Source: Flavobacterium foetidum (GTDB lineage: Bacteria > Bacteroidota > Bacteroidia > Flavobacteriales > Flavobacteriaceae). Taken from it: a stretch of DNA of 64,000 bases. Below are positions 1 through 9,228 of the stretch, piece after piece (within the stretch, counting starts at the first letter, position 1; each line of letters opens with the position of its first letter). The stretch is from the NCBI RefSeq assembly GCF_004634245.1, contig NZ_SJTF01000011.1, positions 1 to 64,000 on the forward strand, given 5' to 3'. The translations under genes and the position numbers were made by a program. Below the pieces are notes generated by a model that was given only the letters and a program-made list of their open reading frames with translations, was not told the DNA's origin and ran no database searches.

Positions 1-100
1 ATGAGGATTTTTTTTGTTTTATGATATTTCAAGAAAAGACAATTTTTGAAATTGCAAATTCCATTCAACTTCAATAATGCAGCAAACCCAAAACTTTCTT

Positions 101-198
101 AAGGACTGCTTGCGTTAGGGATGGAAGCGGCATCCTTTTGCTTTTTTCTTTAAAAAGCAAAAGATACAGCGGACAGCCCGGCCCGGAGGGAAACGCCA
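101..198 (+). repeat. Structured dispersed repeat, copy 1
   Basis: This element has outer arms GCGTT (112-116) and AACGC (192-196) and an inner hairpin of CTTTTGCTTTTT (135-146) with AAAAAGCAAAAG (152-163). It shares the order GCGTnAGGGATnGAAGC, a variable hairpin, then GCGGAnAGCCCGnCC with the minus-strand element near 12.79-12.91 kb. I see no gene in the rest of 1-355. The repeat is visible in the sequence; its function is unknown. Confidence 0.6.
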
Positions 199-355
199 TA
201 AATGTTTATTTTGCTCCTGATCCCTTTTTTTGCGCCGTTTTAGTTTACCGAATATCTAATCCCATGTCTAGAATAAGCTCTTTAAAAACTCTTTTTTGAG
301 CTTTTATCAAATACATTTCGATTTATTAATAAATTTGTTTTATAACAGTTTAAAT

Positions 356-919
356 ATGAAAGAGCTTATTGAAGTTATTAATGGCTTTCAGAAATTAGAT
401 TTTGAAACAGAAGAAGCAGTAAAAAAGCATTTCGTTATTGAGGAATTTAGAAAAAACGAATTGATTATTCAGGAAGGAAAAATCTGCAATAAAGTCTATT
501 TTGTAAAATCAGGAACTGTTCGTAGGTATTGTTTCGAGAACGGTGAAGAAATCACAAAATGGATTTATACAGATAATCAGTTTATAACTTCATTAAGCAG
601 TTTTTTTGAACAAAAAACATCGTTTGAAAATTTTCAGACTTGTGAAGACACAGTACTTTATTCTCTAACTTATTCTGATGAACAAATTTTGTTGGAGTAT
701 CCTCTTTTTTCAAAGTTCCATATTAATCAGCTTCGCTTTTATCTTTCTAAAATTAATGAATTTCATCATTTGTTTAGCGTGATGAGCGCACATGAGAAAT
801 ATCTTTTCCTTCTTACATCTTTTCCGCAGATTATTATCAAAGCTAAATTGAAACATATTGCATCCTTAATAGGTGTCAGTCAAGAAACTTTAAGCAGAAT
901 ACGGGCTTCAATTTCTTGA
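356..919 (+). CDS. Crp/Fnr family transcriptional regulator
   Basis: A 187-residue cyclic-nucleotide-binding-domain regulator. The first 110 or so residues form the beta-roll (IIQEGKICNKVYFVKSGTVRRY is too long to be chance; the core is EGKICNKVYFVKSG), with a helical linker and a C-terminal helix-turn-helix (LKHIASLIGVSQETLSRIR). The ATG at 356 is used because an upstream in-frame TTG at 296 would add 20 residues unlike the family. Bacteroidetes carry many such regulators and the ligand is rarely known. The HTH ends almost at the C-terminus, which is common in this subfamily. It lies upstream of the LpxA-like gene in the same direction, but co-regulation is only inferred. Confidence 0.85.
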   Translation: MKELIEVINGFQKLDFETEEAVKKHFVIEEFRKNELIIQEGKICNKVYFVKSGTVRRYCFENGEEITKWIYTDNQFITSLSSFFEQKTSFENFQTCEDTVLYSLTYSDEQILLEYPLFSKFHINQLRFYLSKINEFHHLFSVMSAHEKYLFLLTSFPQIIIKAKLKHIASLIGVSQETLSRIRASIS

Positions 920-983
920 TGTTACATCAAATAATGAAAGATATTATTTTCCAATTTTTGCATTTATATCTAAATAAACAAAA

Positions 984-1790
984 TTGGGAAATAATAAAAT
1001 AGGTTACAGGACAATCGTCGGAAAGAATGTAAGCATTGGAAACTTTACTACAATAGAAAATGATGTTGAAATTGGAGATAATACTTGGATTGGCAATAAT
1101 GTAACCATATTGAACGGTACAAGAATTGGTCAGAATTGTGAAATTCATTCAGGTGCAGTTTTAGGAGGAATTCCGCAAGATTTAAAATATAATAATGAAC
1201 AGACATTTCTGGAGATTGGCAATTGCAACATCATTCGGGAATTTGTAACCTTAAATAAAGGAACTGCATCAAAGCAAAAGACTTTTATTGGCAATAATAA
1301 TTTAATTATGGCCAGTGCTCACATTGGACACGATTGTACGATTGGCAACAACAATATTATCGGTTTTAATGTTGGCATGGCTGGAGAAGTAATTGTTGGT
1401 GATTGGGTAAACATTAGTGGATTAACCGCAATTCATCAATTTTCTATAATTGGGGATCATTCGATGATTACAGGGTTGAGTCGTATAGTTAAAGATATTC
1501 CGCCATATGTATTGGCCGCGCGTGAGCCATTGAGTTATGCAGGCTTAAATGCTGTCGGCTTAAAGAGACGTGGTTTTGAATCAGAAAAATTAGAGGAATT
1601 GAAATCGATTTATCGCGTAATCTTCCAACAGAGATTAAATGTAAAAACAGCTTTAGAAATAATAGAAAGCGATTTTCATCAAAGTTTAGAGCGAGATATT
1701 ATTCTAAACTTTATTAAAGGATCTAAAAGGGGAATTATAAAAGGGTTTGTTAGAATCAAAACCGTTAGTAGCAGCTTAGTTTTATTCTAA
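984..1790 (+). CDS. LpxA-type acyl-ACP--UDP-GlcNAc O-acyltransferase, probable paralogue
   Basis: A 268-residue left-handed beta-helix protein with many hexapeptide repeats (IGNFTTI, IGDNTWI, IGNNVTI). It would acylate UDP-GlcNAc in the first step of lipid A synthesis in the cytoplasm. The motif AHIGHDCTIG contains the His expected to be catalytic, followed by AIHQF and the family signature GLNAVGLKRRGF near residue 190. The only usable start is TTG at 984: an in-frame TAA at 975 excludes longer forms, and the family's usual N-terminal 'YVHP' strand seems shortened. It stands alone, not in an lpxD-lpxC-fabZ-lpxA cluster, so it may be a second copy with altered substrate. The family is clear; the role in lipid A is less so. 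Confidence 0.75.
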   Translation: MGNNKIGYRTIVGKNVSIGNFTTIENDVEIGDNTWIGNNVTILNGTRIGQNCEIHSGAVLGGIPQDLKYNNEQTFLEIGNCNIIREFVTLNKGTASKQKTFIGNNNLIMASAHIGHDCTIGNNNIIGFNVGMAGEVIVGDWVNISGLTAIHQFSIIGDHSMITGLSRIVKDIPPYVLAAREPLSYAGLNAVGLKRRGFESEKLEELKSIYRVIFQQRLNVKTALEIIESDFHQSLERDIILNFIKGSKRGIIKGFVRIKTVSSSLVLF

Positions 1791-1899
1791 AGAATCTTTT
1801 AAATTTTAAATAATTAAAGGTTTAAATGTTTATTTTGCACTAAGAATTCTCAGCATAAATTATTTAGCTTGTTGGCTTTATAACAATTAATCTATTGAA

Positions 1900-2403
1900 A
1901 TGATATTAGCCTTTGATACTTACTATTTTGACAACAAGGCCAAAACGGTATGTCTTGAATTTGAAAATTGGAATGACAGCACTAATTTTAAGATTCATAG
2001 TGAAATTAGAGAGAATGTTGCAGAATATATTCCGGGTGAATTCTATAAAAGAGAGTTGCCGTGTATTCTGAGTCTCTTGCGGCAAATAGATTTTAAAAAT
2101 GCGGAAGCAATTATTGTAGATGGATTTGTCTATCTGGATGATGAGGGAAAGTATGGTTTGGGAGGATATTTATACGAAAAACTTGAAAAAGAAATTCCAA
2201 TAATTGGTGTTGCAAAAACAAATTTTGCAAGTATTGAAAAAAATAAAAAAGGTTTATTGAGGGGTGATAGCCAAAAACCGTTGTATATAACTGCAGTCGG
2301 GATAAATCTGGAAGAAGCCTTTGATAAAGTGAGCAGCATGGCTGGAGAATTTAGAATGCCAATCTTACTTAAAGAATTAGATAGATTAACAAAAGAGCCT
2401 TAA
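1900..2403 (+). CDS. Endonuclease V-like protein
   Basis: A 167-residue protein with the order of endonuclease V motifs: an early Asp (LAFD, D6), YIPGEFYKRE (E52), IIVDG (D74), then IPIIGVAKTNF and PLYITAVG. The enzyme family cleaves DNA or RNA near deaminated bases such as inosine, using Asp/Glu-bound metal. It is shorter than the E. coli enzyme (about 220) and lacks the usual DGxG, having DGFV instead, so it belongs to a divergent branch whose activity may differ. It starts at ATG 1900 and is followed four bases later by the next gene, implying one transcript. Confidence 0.7.
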   Translation: MILAFDTYYFDNKAKTVCLEFENWNDSTNFKIHSEIRENVAEYIPGEFYKRELPCILSLLRQIDFKNAEAIIVDGFVYLDDEGKYGLGGYLYEKLEKEIPIIGVAKTNFASIEKNKKGLLRGDSQKPLYITAVGINLEEAFDKVSSMAGEFRMPILLKELDRLTKEP

Positions 2404-2407
2404 CTTT

Positions 2408-3751
2408 ATGAATATACAGCTTTGGACAGCAATAGCAAGTTTTGATTTTGATAATCCAGCAGATGAATATGGTTTCTCTATACGACTAGCGATTGAAAAC
2501 AGCTGGACAGATTATTTTACAAAAACAGCTATTCTTGAATATAAAAAGTTTATGTATTTGGCAGCAACGTCAAGCGAAATGGTCTCTCCTTCGGAAATAG
2601 TGGATATAGTTTGGCATCAGCATTTGATTTTTACAAATTTGTATTCTGACTTTTGTAGAGTTTTAGGTAAGCGAATAGAACATGTTCCATCCACACACAA
2701 TAAAGCTGATTTTGAGAAATTTCAGAAAGCAAAAGAAATTACCCAAAAACTATATGAAATCAATTTTGGGAAACAACCGCAAGAAATCTGGGACAATTCG
2801 AATAATGTTTTTTCATTAAACCTGAAAAGTAGCAGTACAACATCAAAGAAAATTACACAAAAATATATATTGGGATTTTTAGCGCTGCTATTCCCACTTT
2901 ATTGGGTCATAAGTCCGGTTTTAATCCAAATTGATAATCCGTATTTTTTGCTTTATTACATTTTGCTCTATATTGTCAGTGTTTTTTTGTTGCTGGAATA
3001 CGCAAAAAATGCTGGAAATACGATACTTGAAAATCTCAAAACAAACTTTATTATCAATAACCTCACTGCTTTTGAATTGGTTTTCTTTCAAAAAAATCAC
3101 CTAGAATTTGTAGTACGGGGAGTTGTAAATAATTTGATTGAAAACCAGAGGGTCAAAGTTGTAAATAATAGATTGAAATTGGTTGTTGAAGATTGGACCG
3201 ATAATAAACATGAAAATTGCATTATCGAAATAATGAAAGAATACGAACCAATGTCTTATTCTCAACTGCATCACATCGTTTGTAACAAACCAATTTTTGG
3301 ACAGATTGAAAAAAGTATCGGCACTATAAAAACGGTAATCATCAATTCAAAAGAGTTTTTAAAAATTGTCAAAATAGCATTATTTGTTTTTGGGATTTTA
3401 TTGAGTATAGGGGTCTGCAGAATTATAACCGGGCTTTCTAGAGAAAAGGCTGTTGGGTTGCTTTTAGTTGTGATGTTTATTCTGTTTTTGGTTTCAATTT
3501 CTATTTTTGATAGAATTTTAAATGATTTGTTTTCAAAGCGAATGCATTTTGCGCACTTGCAAGAAAAACAAAATACAGACACCCAGAAAGATTGGCAGTG
3601 GAATTATTTTTTATATGGAAATATAGCTTTTGCTTTTGTTCCTCTTACACTTCCTATTACTAATAACGATAATTCTAGCAGCAGTTCAAGTGACACCAGT
3701 TCTTGTGGTAGTTCCTGTGGAAGTTCATGTGGCGGGTGTGGAGGCGATTAG
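2408..3751 (+). CDS. Membrane protein with GRDP-like N-terminus and Cys/Gly tail
   Basis: A 447-residue protein. The N-terminal 100 residues contain VDIVWHQHLIF (residues 65-75) and an LG-x-H stretch, resembling the glycine-rich-domain-protein-like family (Pfam GRDP-like, formerly DUF1399). Two hydrophobic pairs of segments follow near residues 155-195 and 318-360. The end is a run of Ser, then repeated CGSSCG and CGGCGG, like the C-terminus of TIGR04222-type membrane proteins. No function is known to me. The tail could bind metal or be modified. It sits four bases after the endonuclease V-like gene. Confidence 0.6.
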   Translation: MNIQLWTAIASFDFDNPADEYGFSIRLAIENSWTDYFTKTAILEYKKFMYLAATSSEMVSPSEIVDIVWHQHLIFTNLYSDFCRVLGKRIEHVPSTHNKADFEKFQKAKEITQKLYEINFGKQPQEIWDNSNNVFSLNLKSSSTTSKKITQKYILGFLALLFPLYWVISPVLIQIDNPYFLLYYILLYIVSVFLLLEYAKNAGNTILENLKTNFIINNLTAFELVFFQKNHLEFVVRGVVNNLIENQRVKVVNNRLKLVVEDWTDNKHENCIIEIMKEYEPMSYSQLHHIVCNKPIFGQIEKSIGTIKTVIINSKEFLKIVKIALFVFGILLSIGVCRIITGLSREKAVGLLLVVMFILFLVSISIFDRILNDLFSKRMHFAHLQEKQNTDTQKDWQWNYFLYGNIAFAFVPLTLPITNNDNSSSSSSDTSSCGSSCGSSCGGCGGD

Positions 3752-3854
3752 TTTTTATCGCTTTTTATAAAAGAAAAAAGGAAAATGGTTTTATAAAAGA
3801 TTATGCAAATAATGAATACGATTGGATAGAAGAAATTGGCTAAATGAAATTATT

Positions 3855-4065
3855 AGAATTAACTCGTTGGGTGAAATTATTTTCAACACATAGAAACATA
3901 GTTTAACTAAACTTAAAAAAGGCGTTTCACTAGTCTAAATGCACATAGTTTAGCTATGTGTGGAAACTTGTTTCTTCCATTTTCTTTTTTCGGTACAAAA
4001 AACGATGCTTCTATGTGTTAAAATGCTTTTATTTTTTTAATTACGCCCAACGGGTTAGAATTAGA
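3855..4065. repeat. Dispersed repeat 'ACACATAGAAACATAG', copy A
   Basis: This 433-base gap before the acyltransferase holds no gene. It contains ACACATAGAAACATAG (3886-3901), AAAAAAGGCGTTTCACT and a hairpin CACATAG/CTATGTG (3942-3960). The same order recurs at 56410-56544. Here the copy is also bracketed by weak inverted arms (AACTCGTTGGG near 3860 and CCCAACGGGTT near 4047). Directly visible; function unknown. Confidence 0.65.
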
Positions 4066-4184
4066 AAAATGTAATTCGTATTGAACTTTCAAATCTGTTT
4101 GTATTTTTTAAATGGAAAAACTAATTTGATTTGGATATAATTATCTATATTTTGCAAGCTAAAAGGCACAAATACATTCAATAA

Positions 4185-5273
4185 ATGAGTACAAACGAAA
4201 ATCCCGAATTGGCCCTGAAGAAAAAACAACATTTTGAAATTCTTGACGGACTTCGGGGGATTGCAGCTTTAGCGGTTGTGGTCTTTCATTTTATGGAATG
4301 GATTTTTACCGATCCGAGTCAGAATTTTATAGGCCATGGCTTCTTGGCTGTCGATTTTTTCTTTTGCCTTTCGGGATTCGTAATAGGTTATGCTTACGAT
4401 GACAGAATTGCCAAAATGGGCATCCGAAATTTTTTTATTTCAAGAATTATCAGGTTGCATCCGTTAGTAATTGCGGGTTCTGTATTAGGTTTGCTGGCTT
4501 TTTTGTTTGATCCTTTTGGTGGTCAGCTCGAATTGTACAGCACCGGAAAAATCATTTTGACCTTTATTTGTTCGTTGTTTCTTATTCCGCTTCCCGTGAT
4601 TGCTGACCGAGGTTTTAATCTCTTTAGCTTCAACGCTCCGGCTTGGTCGTTGTTTTGGGAATATATCGCCAATATCGTGTATGCTTTTGTACTTTTTAGA
4701 ATCGGAAGAACTTTGCTTTTCGCGGGCACAATACTTTCGGCATTTGCAATTTGTTATGTTGCTTATTTTTCTGGCAACTTACTCGGAGGCTGGAGTGGTC
4801 CGACTTTTTGGGATGGATGTGCCAGAATTTCGTACTCTTTTTTAGCAGGATTACTTATTTATCGTTCCAATTGGATCATCAAAAATAAATTAGGTTTTAT
4901 AGGTTTGGCAGTTTTATTGGTTTTGGCTTTTATAATGCCGTTCTCAAAATGGAATTGGATTACGGAACCTTTTGTGGTTTTGTTTTATTTTCCGTTGCTC
5001 ATTTCTTTAGGTGCGGGTGCTGTTTTAAAACCGAGTTTGAAAAAGGTATGTCTCTTTTCAGGTAACATCTCATATCCTTTGTATATGACGCATTATGCCG
5101 TTTTATGGATGTTTGGGAATTACATCACCAATCATAAACCAAATACTACGCAACTCACATTTATAGTAGCTATAAGTGTGGTGCTTTTAGTTGGTTTTGC
5201 TTATTTGGTAATGATTGTATATGATATTCCCGTTCGAAAATATTTGACTGAGAAACGCAAAAAGCAACTGTGA
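4185..5273 (+). CDS. Acyltransferase 3 family membrane protein (OafA/YrhL type)
   Basis: A 362-residue integral membrane acyltransferase. The N-terminal FEILDGLRGIAALAVVVFH motif carries the conserved Arg and His of this family, and HGFLAVDFFFCLSGFVIGYAY follows. About ten hydrophobic helices run to the end. Members move acetyl or other acyl groups onto surface polysaccharide, peptidoglycan or small molecules across the inner membrane. Nothing nearby names the acceptor. It starts at ATG 4185 and appears monocistronic. Confidence 0.85.
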   Translation: MSTNENPELALKKKQHFEILDGLRGIAALAVVVFHFMEWIFTDPSQNFIGHGFLAVDFFFCLSGFVIGYAYDDRIAKMGIRNFFISRIIRLHPLVIAGSVLGLLAFLFDPFGGQLELYSTGKIILTFICSLFLIPLPVIADRGFNLFSFNAPAWSLFWEYIANIVYAFVLFRIGRTLLFAGTILSAFAICYVAYFSGNLLGGWSGPTFWDGCARISYSFLAGLLIYRSNWIIKNKLGFIGLAVLLVLAFIMPFSKWNWITEPFVVLFYFPLLISLGAGAVLKPSLKKVCLFSGNISYPLYMTHYAVLWMFGNYITNHKPNTTQLTFIVAISVVLLVGFAYLVMIVYDIPVRKYLTEKRKKQL

Positions 5274-5435
5274 AATTATTCCCAAATAACCGTTTATAGT
5301 AAGGTTTATGAGTTTATAGTTTGTTTTTAATATTAATGTTGTTTCTGAAACATCAAGACACGAAAAAAAATAGATTCAATAACTATATTAAATTTATAAA
5401 TTCGCCAAAGCGAACAATTACAAAAGAAGTAAAAA

Positions 5436-6887
5436 GTGGAAAATGAAGATGTAAACTGGGTTGTCTGCCCCGATTGTAAAGGGCAGGGCACAAAAAGTCG
5501 CGGACTCAGTAAGAAAATGAAACTTCGCTATCAAAATGAGCTTAATCTTTTTGAGAAAAGCAACGGCGCAGGAAAACCTCCAATTCGTCCAAAAGCGCAT
5601 CAGCATAGTTGTAGTAATTGTTCAGGTTCAGGACTTGTTCGCGCAGCAAATCGCCCCATAGCAGATACTGAAACTTTTCCGCATGTTGCCATTATAGGAG
5701 CCGGAATTGGCGGAGTAGCTTTGGCAGTGGCTTGTTTGCACCGAAATATTCCTTTTACTCTTTTTGAAAGAGATCAGAATTTTGAAGCGCGTTCGCAAGG
5801 ATACGGACTCACTTTGCAACAGGCCAGTAAAGCTATAGAAGGATTTGGAATTTTTTCGTTAGAAGATGGTGTCATTTCAACAAGACATGTAGTTCATACA
5901 ACCGAGGGAAAAATAATCGGCGAATGGGGAATCAGAAAGTGGATTCAGGCTGATGCTGAAAGATATGAAAAACGAACAAATGTCCATATCGCACGACAAT
6001 TACTGCGCCTGGAACTTCTTAAACAACTTGGTGGGAGTAATTTTGTTCAGTGGGGTTGTCAACTGATTGATTTCGAAGAATCTAAAAACAAAGGTGTCGA
6101 ATTAACGTTTCAGACCAAAGACGGGATGCGAAAGACAACAGCCGATCTCGTTGTTGGTGCCGATGGTATTCGCAGTGCTGTACGCAAACAGCTTATCGGA
6201 GAAGATTCTGCTCCCTTGCGTTATCTTGATTGTATTGTTATTTTAGGAATTTGTCCGCTGAAGGACATAACAGAAGCACATAATTCATTATTAGATTCTG
6301 CTACCGTTTTTCAGACCGCCAACGGTAACGAACGTATTTATATCATGCCATACACTGCCGATTCGGTCATGTGGCAACTTAGTTTTCCGATGCCAGAAGA
6401 AGAGGCAAAATCATTGAGTGCTCTTGGAGCTAAAGCGTTAAAAGAAGAAGCTTGCCGCAGAATACAATGGCATGATCCGATTCCGCAGATTTTAGCAGCA
6501 ACTCAAGAGGCACAGATTTCTGGTTATCCTGTTTACGACAGAGAGTTGCTGACTTCTGAAATGCTTCAGAAAGGAAATCAAATAACATTAATCGGCGATG
6601 CCGCACATCCCATGAGTCCGTTTAAAGGACAAGGAGCCAACCAGGCTTTGCTTGATGCGCTTTTGCTGGCGAGGGCTATTTCACTTGGCTGCAGATCATC
6701 AGCAGAATGGAAAGAAATTGGAATCCGAGAAAAAGTATTGAATCAATTTGAATCAGAAATGCTCGCCCGAAGCGCTGTAAAAGTAAAAGATTCTGCCGCA
6801 GCCGCAGAATTCCTGCATTCAGAAATTGTGCTTCATGAAGGCGATGAACCCAGAGGAAGATGTTTGAAAAAAGACGACCGAAACTAA
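5436..6887 (+). CDS. FAD-dependent monooxygenase with N-terminal zinc-ribbon-like segment
   Basis: A 483-residue protein. Residues 11-62 hold two CxxC pairs (C11/C14 and C59/C62, the first as CPDCKGQG, the second as CSNCSGSG), like the zinc-binding repeats of DnaJ. From residue 84 a flavin hydroxylase of the PHBH type begins: GAGIGG nucleotide fold, GADGIRSAVRK and GDAAHPMSPFKGQGANQAL. Such enzymes hydroxylate small aromatic or antibiotic-like molecules with NAD(P)H and O2. The start is GTG 5436; no in-frame ATG precedes the first Cys pair. The substrate is unknown, and the ribbon might bind an RNA, protein or metal partner. Confidence 0.8.
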   Translation: MENEDVNWVVCPDCKGQGTKSRGLSKKMKLRYQNELNLFEKSNGAGKPPIRPKAHQHSCSNCSGSGLVRAANRPIADTETFPHVAIIGAGIGGVALAVACLHRNIPFTLFERDQNFEARSQGYGLTLQQASKAIEGFGIFSLEDGVISTRHVVHTTEGKIIGEWGIRKWIQADAERYEKRTNVHIARQLLRLELLKQLGGSNFVQWGCQLIDFEESKNKGVELTFQTKDGMRKTTADLVVGADGIRSAVRKQLIGEDSAPLRYLDCIVILGICPLKDITEAHNSLLDSATVFQTANGNERIYIMPYTADSVMWQLSFPMPEEEAKSLSALGAKALKEEACRRIQWHDPIPQILAATQEAQISGYPVYDRELLTSEMLQKGNQITLIGDAAHPMSPFKGQGANQALLDALLLARAISLGCRSSAEWKEIGIREKVLNQFESEMLARSAVKVKDSAAAAEFLHSEIVLHEGDEPRGRCLKKDDRN

Positions 6888-7039
6888 AGAATTTCAAATA
6901 AAAGAAAGAAAAAAATAGGTTTTAGTAATTTGTTGGCACTTCTGGTAATTTTTCTTATAAAATAATTCAGGAATATATATATTTACGAATCTGAATTTGA
7001 AATGATTACCAAAACTAACCAACCAAAAACAATTAACCT

Positions 7040-8095
7040 ATGAAGAAGTTTCTTAAGTTTATTAAATTCACGTTTCTCACAATTCTGAGCCTATTTATCA
7101 TTTTTGCATTGTATTTTTATATCAGTGGCAAAATATTTCTGGAATCTAAAAATCAGGAAAATGTTGATTATTTGAAGGCCAATAATGCGGTAATTAAAGA
7201 TTCTATTAACGGAAAACTTTTTGATAAGAATTTTTACGATTCGCAAGTTTTTCTTTTAGGAGAAATTCATGGTTTTGCCGATAATCAGATTATAGACAGA
7301 GAGTTGTTCTTTTTCCTGAATAAAAAAATCGGAATTCGTTACTACATTTCCGAAATGGACAGTATTACTGCTAAAAAACTGAATAATTTTCTTTCGGATA
7401 AAACCAAAAACGAAACCATTTTGAAAGAGGTTGTAGTGGCTGTTGCACAGAGAATTCCGCAACAGTCGAGTAGGGAATTGTTTGATAAATGGGATGCTAT
7501 TTACGATTACAACCAAAAGCTGCCGGATTCTTCAAAAATAACGGTAATTGGAATCGACAAAAATTTTGACGACAAATCAAAAGAGCCTAGAGATTTAGAA
7601 ATGATCAAGAATTTTAAAAACGCTATACAAAAACTGAAACTTGAAAACGAAAAGTTTTACGGACTTTTTGGTTTTTATCATGTCCTTCAAAGTGAACTGG
7701 AATCAGGAAGCAAGATTCTCGGCGTAGAACTAAAAAAAGCGGGGTTTAAAACCATAAGTTTTGTAAGCCACACTGTAGACAGCGAAATGTATCTTCCTAA
7801 AAACCCGCAATTTCCAACCCCTGAAAATGAAAAAGTAGAGTGGGGAAATGCCGACGGTCCTTTGGTTTTGGTAAAAGGAATAAATGATATAAAAGAAGTA
7901 AGCAAGCCAAATTCGATTACGCTTTTTAAGCTGAATTCGGAAAATTCCCCTTATTTTAAATCACAAAATTTGGTATATTTAAAATCTAGACTTTTTGGAG
8001 ACAACATTATTCCGAAAGAAAATGCTTTTGCAACAGATTATTTTCAATATGTGTTTTTGTTGCGTAATTCTAAGGCGCTTAGTAAAATGAAGTAG
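7040..8095 (+). CDS. Membrane-anchored erythromycin esterase/ChaN-like protein
   Basis: A 351-residue protein with one N-terminal membrane helix (residues 9-30) and an extracytoplasmic domain beginning VFLLGEIHGFADNQ. The LGE-x-H motif (E75, H77) is typical of the EreA/ChaN/TraB-like superfamily, where Glu and His contact metal or act in hydrolysis. Other visible elements include VIGIDKNFD near residue 170 and GLFGFYHV near residue 216. The true substrate is unknown. It begins at ATG 7040 after an AT-rich gap and has no obvious operon partner. Confidence 0.5.
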   Translation: MKKFLKFIKFTFLTILSLFIIFALYFYISGKIFLESKNQENVDYLKANNAVIKDSINGKLFDKNFYDSQVFLLGEIHGFADNQIIDRELFFFLNKKIGIRYYISEMDSITAKKLNNFLSDKTKNETILKEVVVAVAQRIPQQSSRELFDKWDAIYDYNQKLPDSSKITVIGIDKNFDDKSKEPRDLEMIKNFKNAIQKLKLENEKFYGLFGFYHVLQSELESGSKILGVELKKAGFKTISFVSHTVDSEMYLPKNPQFPTPENEKVEWGNADGPLVLVKGINDIKEVSKPNSITLFKLNSENSPYFKSQNLVYLKSRLFGDNIIPKENAFATDYFQYVFLLRNSKALSKMK

Positions 8096-8180
8096 CAATT
8101 TCATAAGTCATAAAAAATAGAGCTGAGGGTCTTATTGACTTTTCAGTTGTAAAGTTTTAAGAAGCATTCGATTTTAAAAA

Positions 8181-8722
8181 ATGGGCTTTAATAGATTAGA
8201 AATTCAAAGACCTGATGAGTCGGGTTGGTATGTTTTAGATGAAGAATATCTGCTGTCTTATATTTATTCGGATGGTTGGACAGAACGTCTCTTAAGATTT
8301 GAAATTTTCGTTGATATCTATTATGAATGCAGAGGCGAGATTGGTTTTTTTGCAGGTGGATACGAAAAGAAAGAAATTGAAAGTTTATTTGGGCTTGAAT
8401 TGCCTCCTGAAATTAAAAATCTTATAAAACTTTTAATGGACCTAGAAGAATTGCGGTTAAAAAAAACTATTCTGATTGGTTTATGGAAGATCCGCCACAG
8501 GTTCACTTTGTTATTAATCGCAATGGGATTTCTCATAATTCGAGAATTGCGATTATGCAGAAAAAACTCGAAAATCCGAACGAATCAGAAAAGCTACTTT
8601 TTCTCTTAAAAGAAGAATTCGAAAAGCTCCGAGAAAATCTTTACAATAAAAAGCTGTTAGAGCTGGGTTTGATTAAACCAGTAGTGACAAAGAAGGAAAA
8701 GAGAAGAAACAGGGGTTTGTGA
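8181..8722 (+). pseudogene. Hypothetical gene split by a frameshift at an A8 run
   Basis: One reading frame runs from ATG 8181 (MGFNRLEIQRPDESGWYV) and the other ends at 8722. The natural-looking switch is at the eight A residues 8459-8466: a -1 shift there gives ELRLKKNYSDWFMEDPPQVHF and a protein of about 180 residues. Without the shift the first frame ends at 8609 with an unconvincing basic tail. This is either a one-base loss, a sequencing error, or -1 slippage on A-AAA-AAA. I do not recognise the family; the acidic, aromatic-rich N-terminus is typical of small cytosolic immunity-like proteins, which is only an impression. Confidence 0.55.
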
Positions 8723-8849
8723 AATATATTGCGACAAAAATAAATACAACAAGCAATACCACGATGCAATTTTTTATGAATTAACAGAAACTAGAGATTC
8801 TAAAAGTAGTTTTTCCCGTTGGATTTTCTTTAAAGACGGAACAATTTAA
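8688..8849 (+). pseudogene. Possible C-terminal gene remnant
   Basis: An open frame without a start codon reads ...CDKNKYNKQYHDAIFYEL and ends SRWIFFKDGTI followed by TAA at 8847. The composition looks like real protein. It overlaps the end of the preceding broken gene in another frame, suggesting either a second frameshift or the relic of a neighbouring gene. No family is recognised. Confidence 0.3.
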
Positions 8850-8883
8850 GTGTTTGAATATAAATCGGTTAATAATAAGTGAT

Positions 8884-9228
8884 ATGGAGATTAGACTTGT
8901 TGTAATAAGAACAAAAGACCAGAGTCGTCTAGCTGACTTTTATAGTTTGCTGGGGCTGAAATTTGATTATCATAAACATGGTAACTCCCCGATGCATTAT
9001 TCAGCCACAATAGGAAGTCTTGTTTTTGAAATTTATCCGCTTACAAAGAGCCAAACTGAAGAAGACTGTAGTACAAGATTAGGTTTTGCAATTGATAATT
9101 TTGAGCAAACATTGAATTTGCTCAAAACTAACGGAATACCGTTTTCAGAACCTGTGCAAACAGATTTCGGCTTTTTAACAATAGTTTCCGATCCTGACGG
9201 AAGAAAGATCGAACTTTATAAAAAGTGA
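8884..9228 (+). CDS. Glyoxalase/bleomycin resistance (VOC) family protein
   Basis: A 114-residue single VOC domain: MEIRLVVIRTKDQSRLADFYSLLGL at the N-terminus, YSATIGSLVFEIYPL in the middle and TIVSDPDGRKIELYK at the end, giving the paired beta-alpha-beta-beta-beta units of the fold. VOC proteins act as metal-dependent enzymes or as small-molecule-binding resistance proteins. ATG 8884 is preferred to the in-frame TTG at 8854, which would add ten residues. The substrate is unknown; it lies before a merR gene but has its own spacing. Confidence 0.8.
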   Translation: MEIRLVVIRTKDQSRLADFYSLLGLKFDYHKHGNSPMHYSATIGSLVFEIYPLTKSQTEEDCSTRLGFAIDNFEQTLNLLKTNGIPFSEPVQTDFGFLTIVSDPDGRKIELYKK

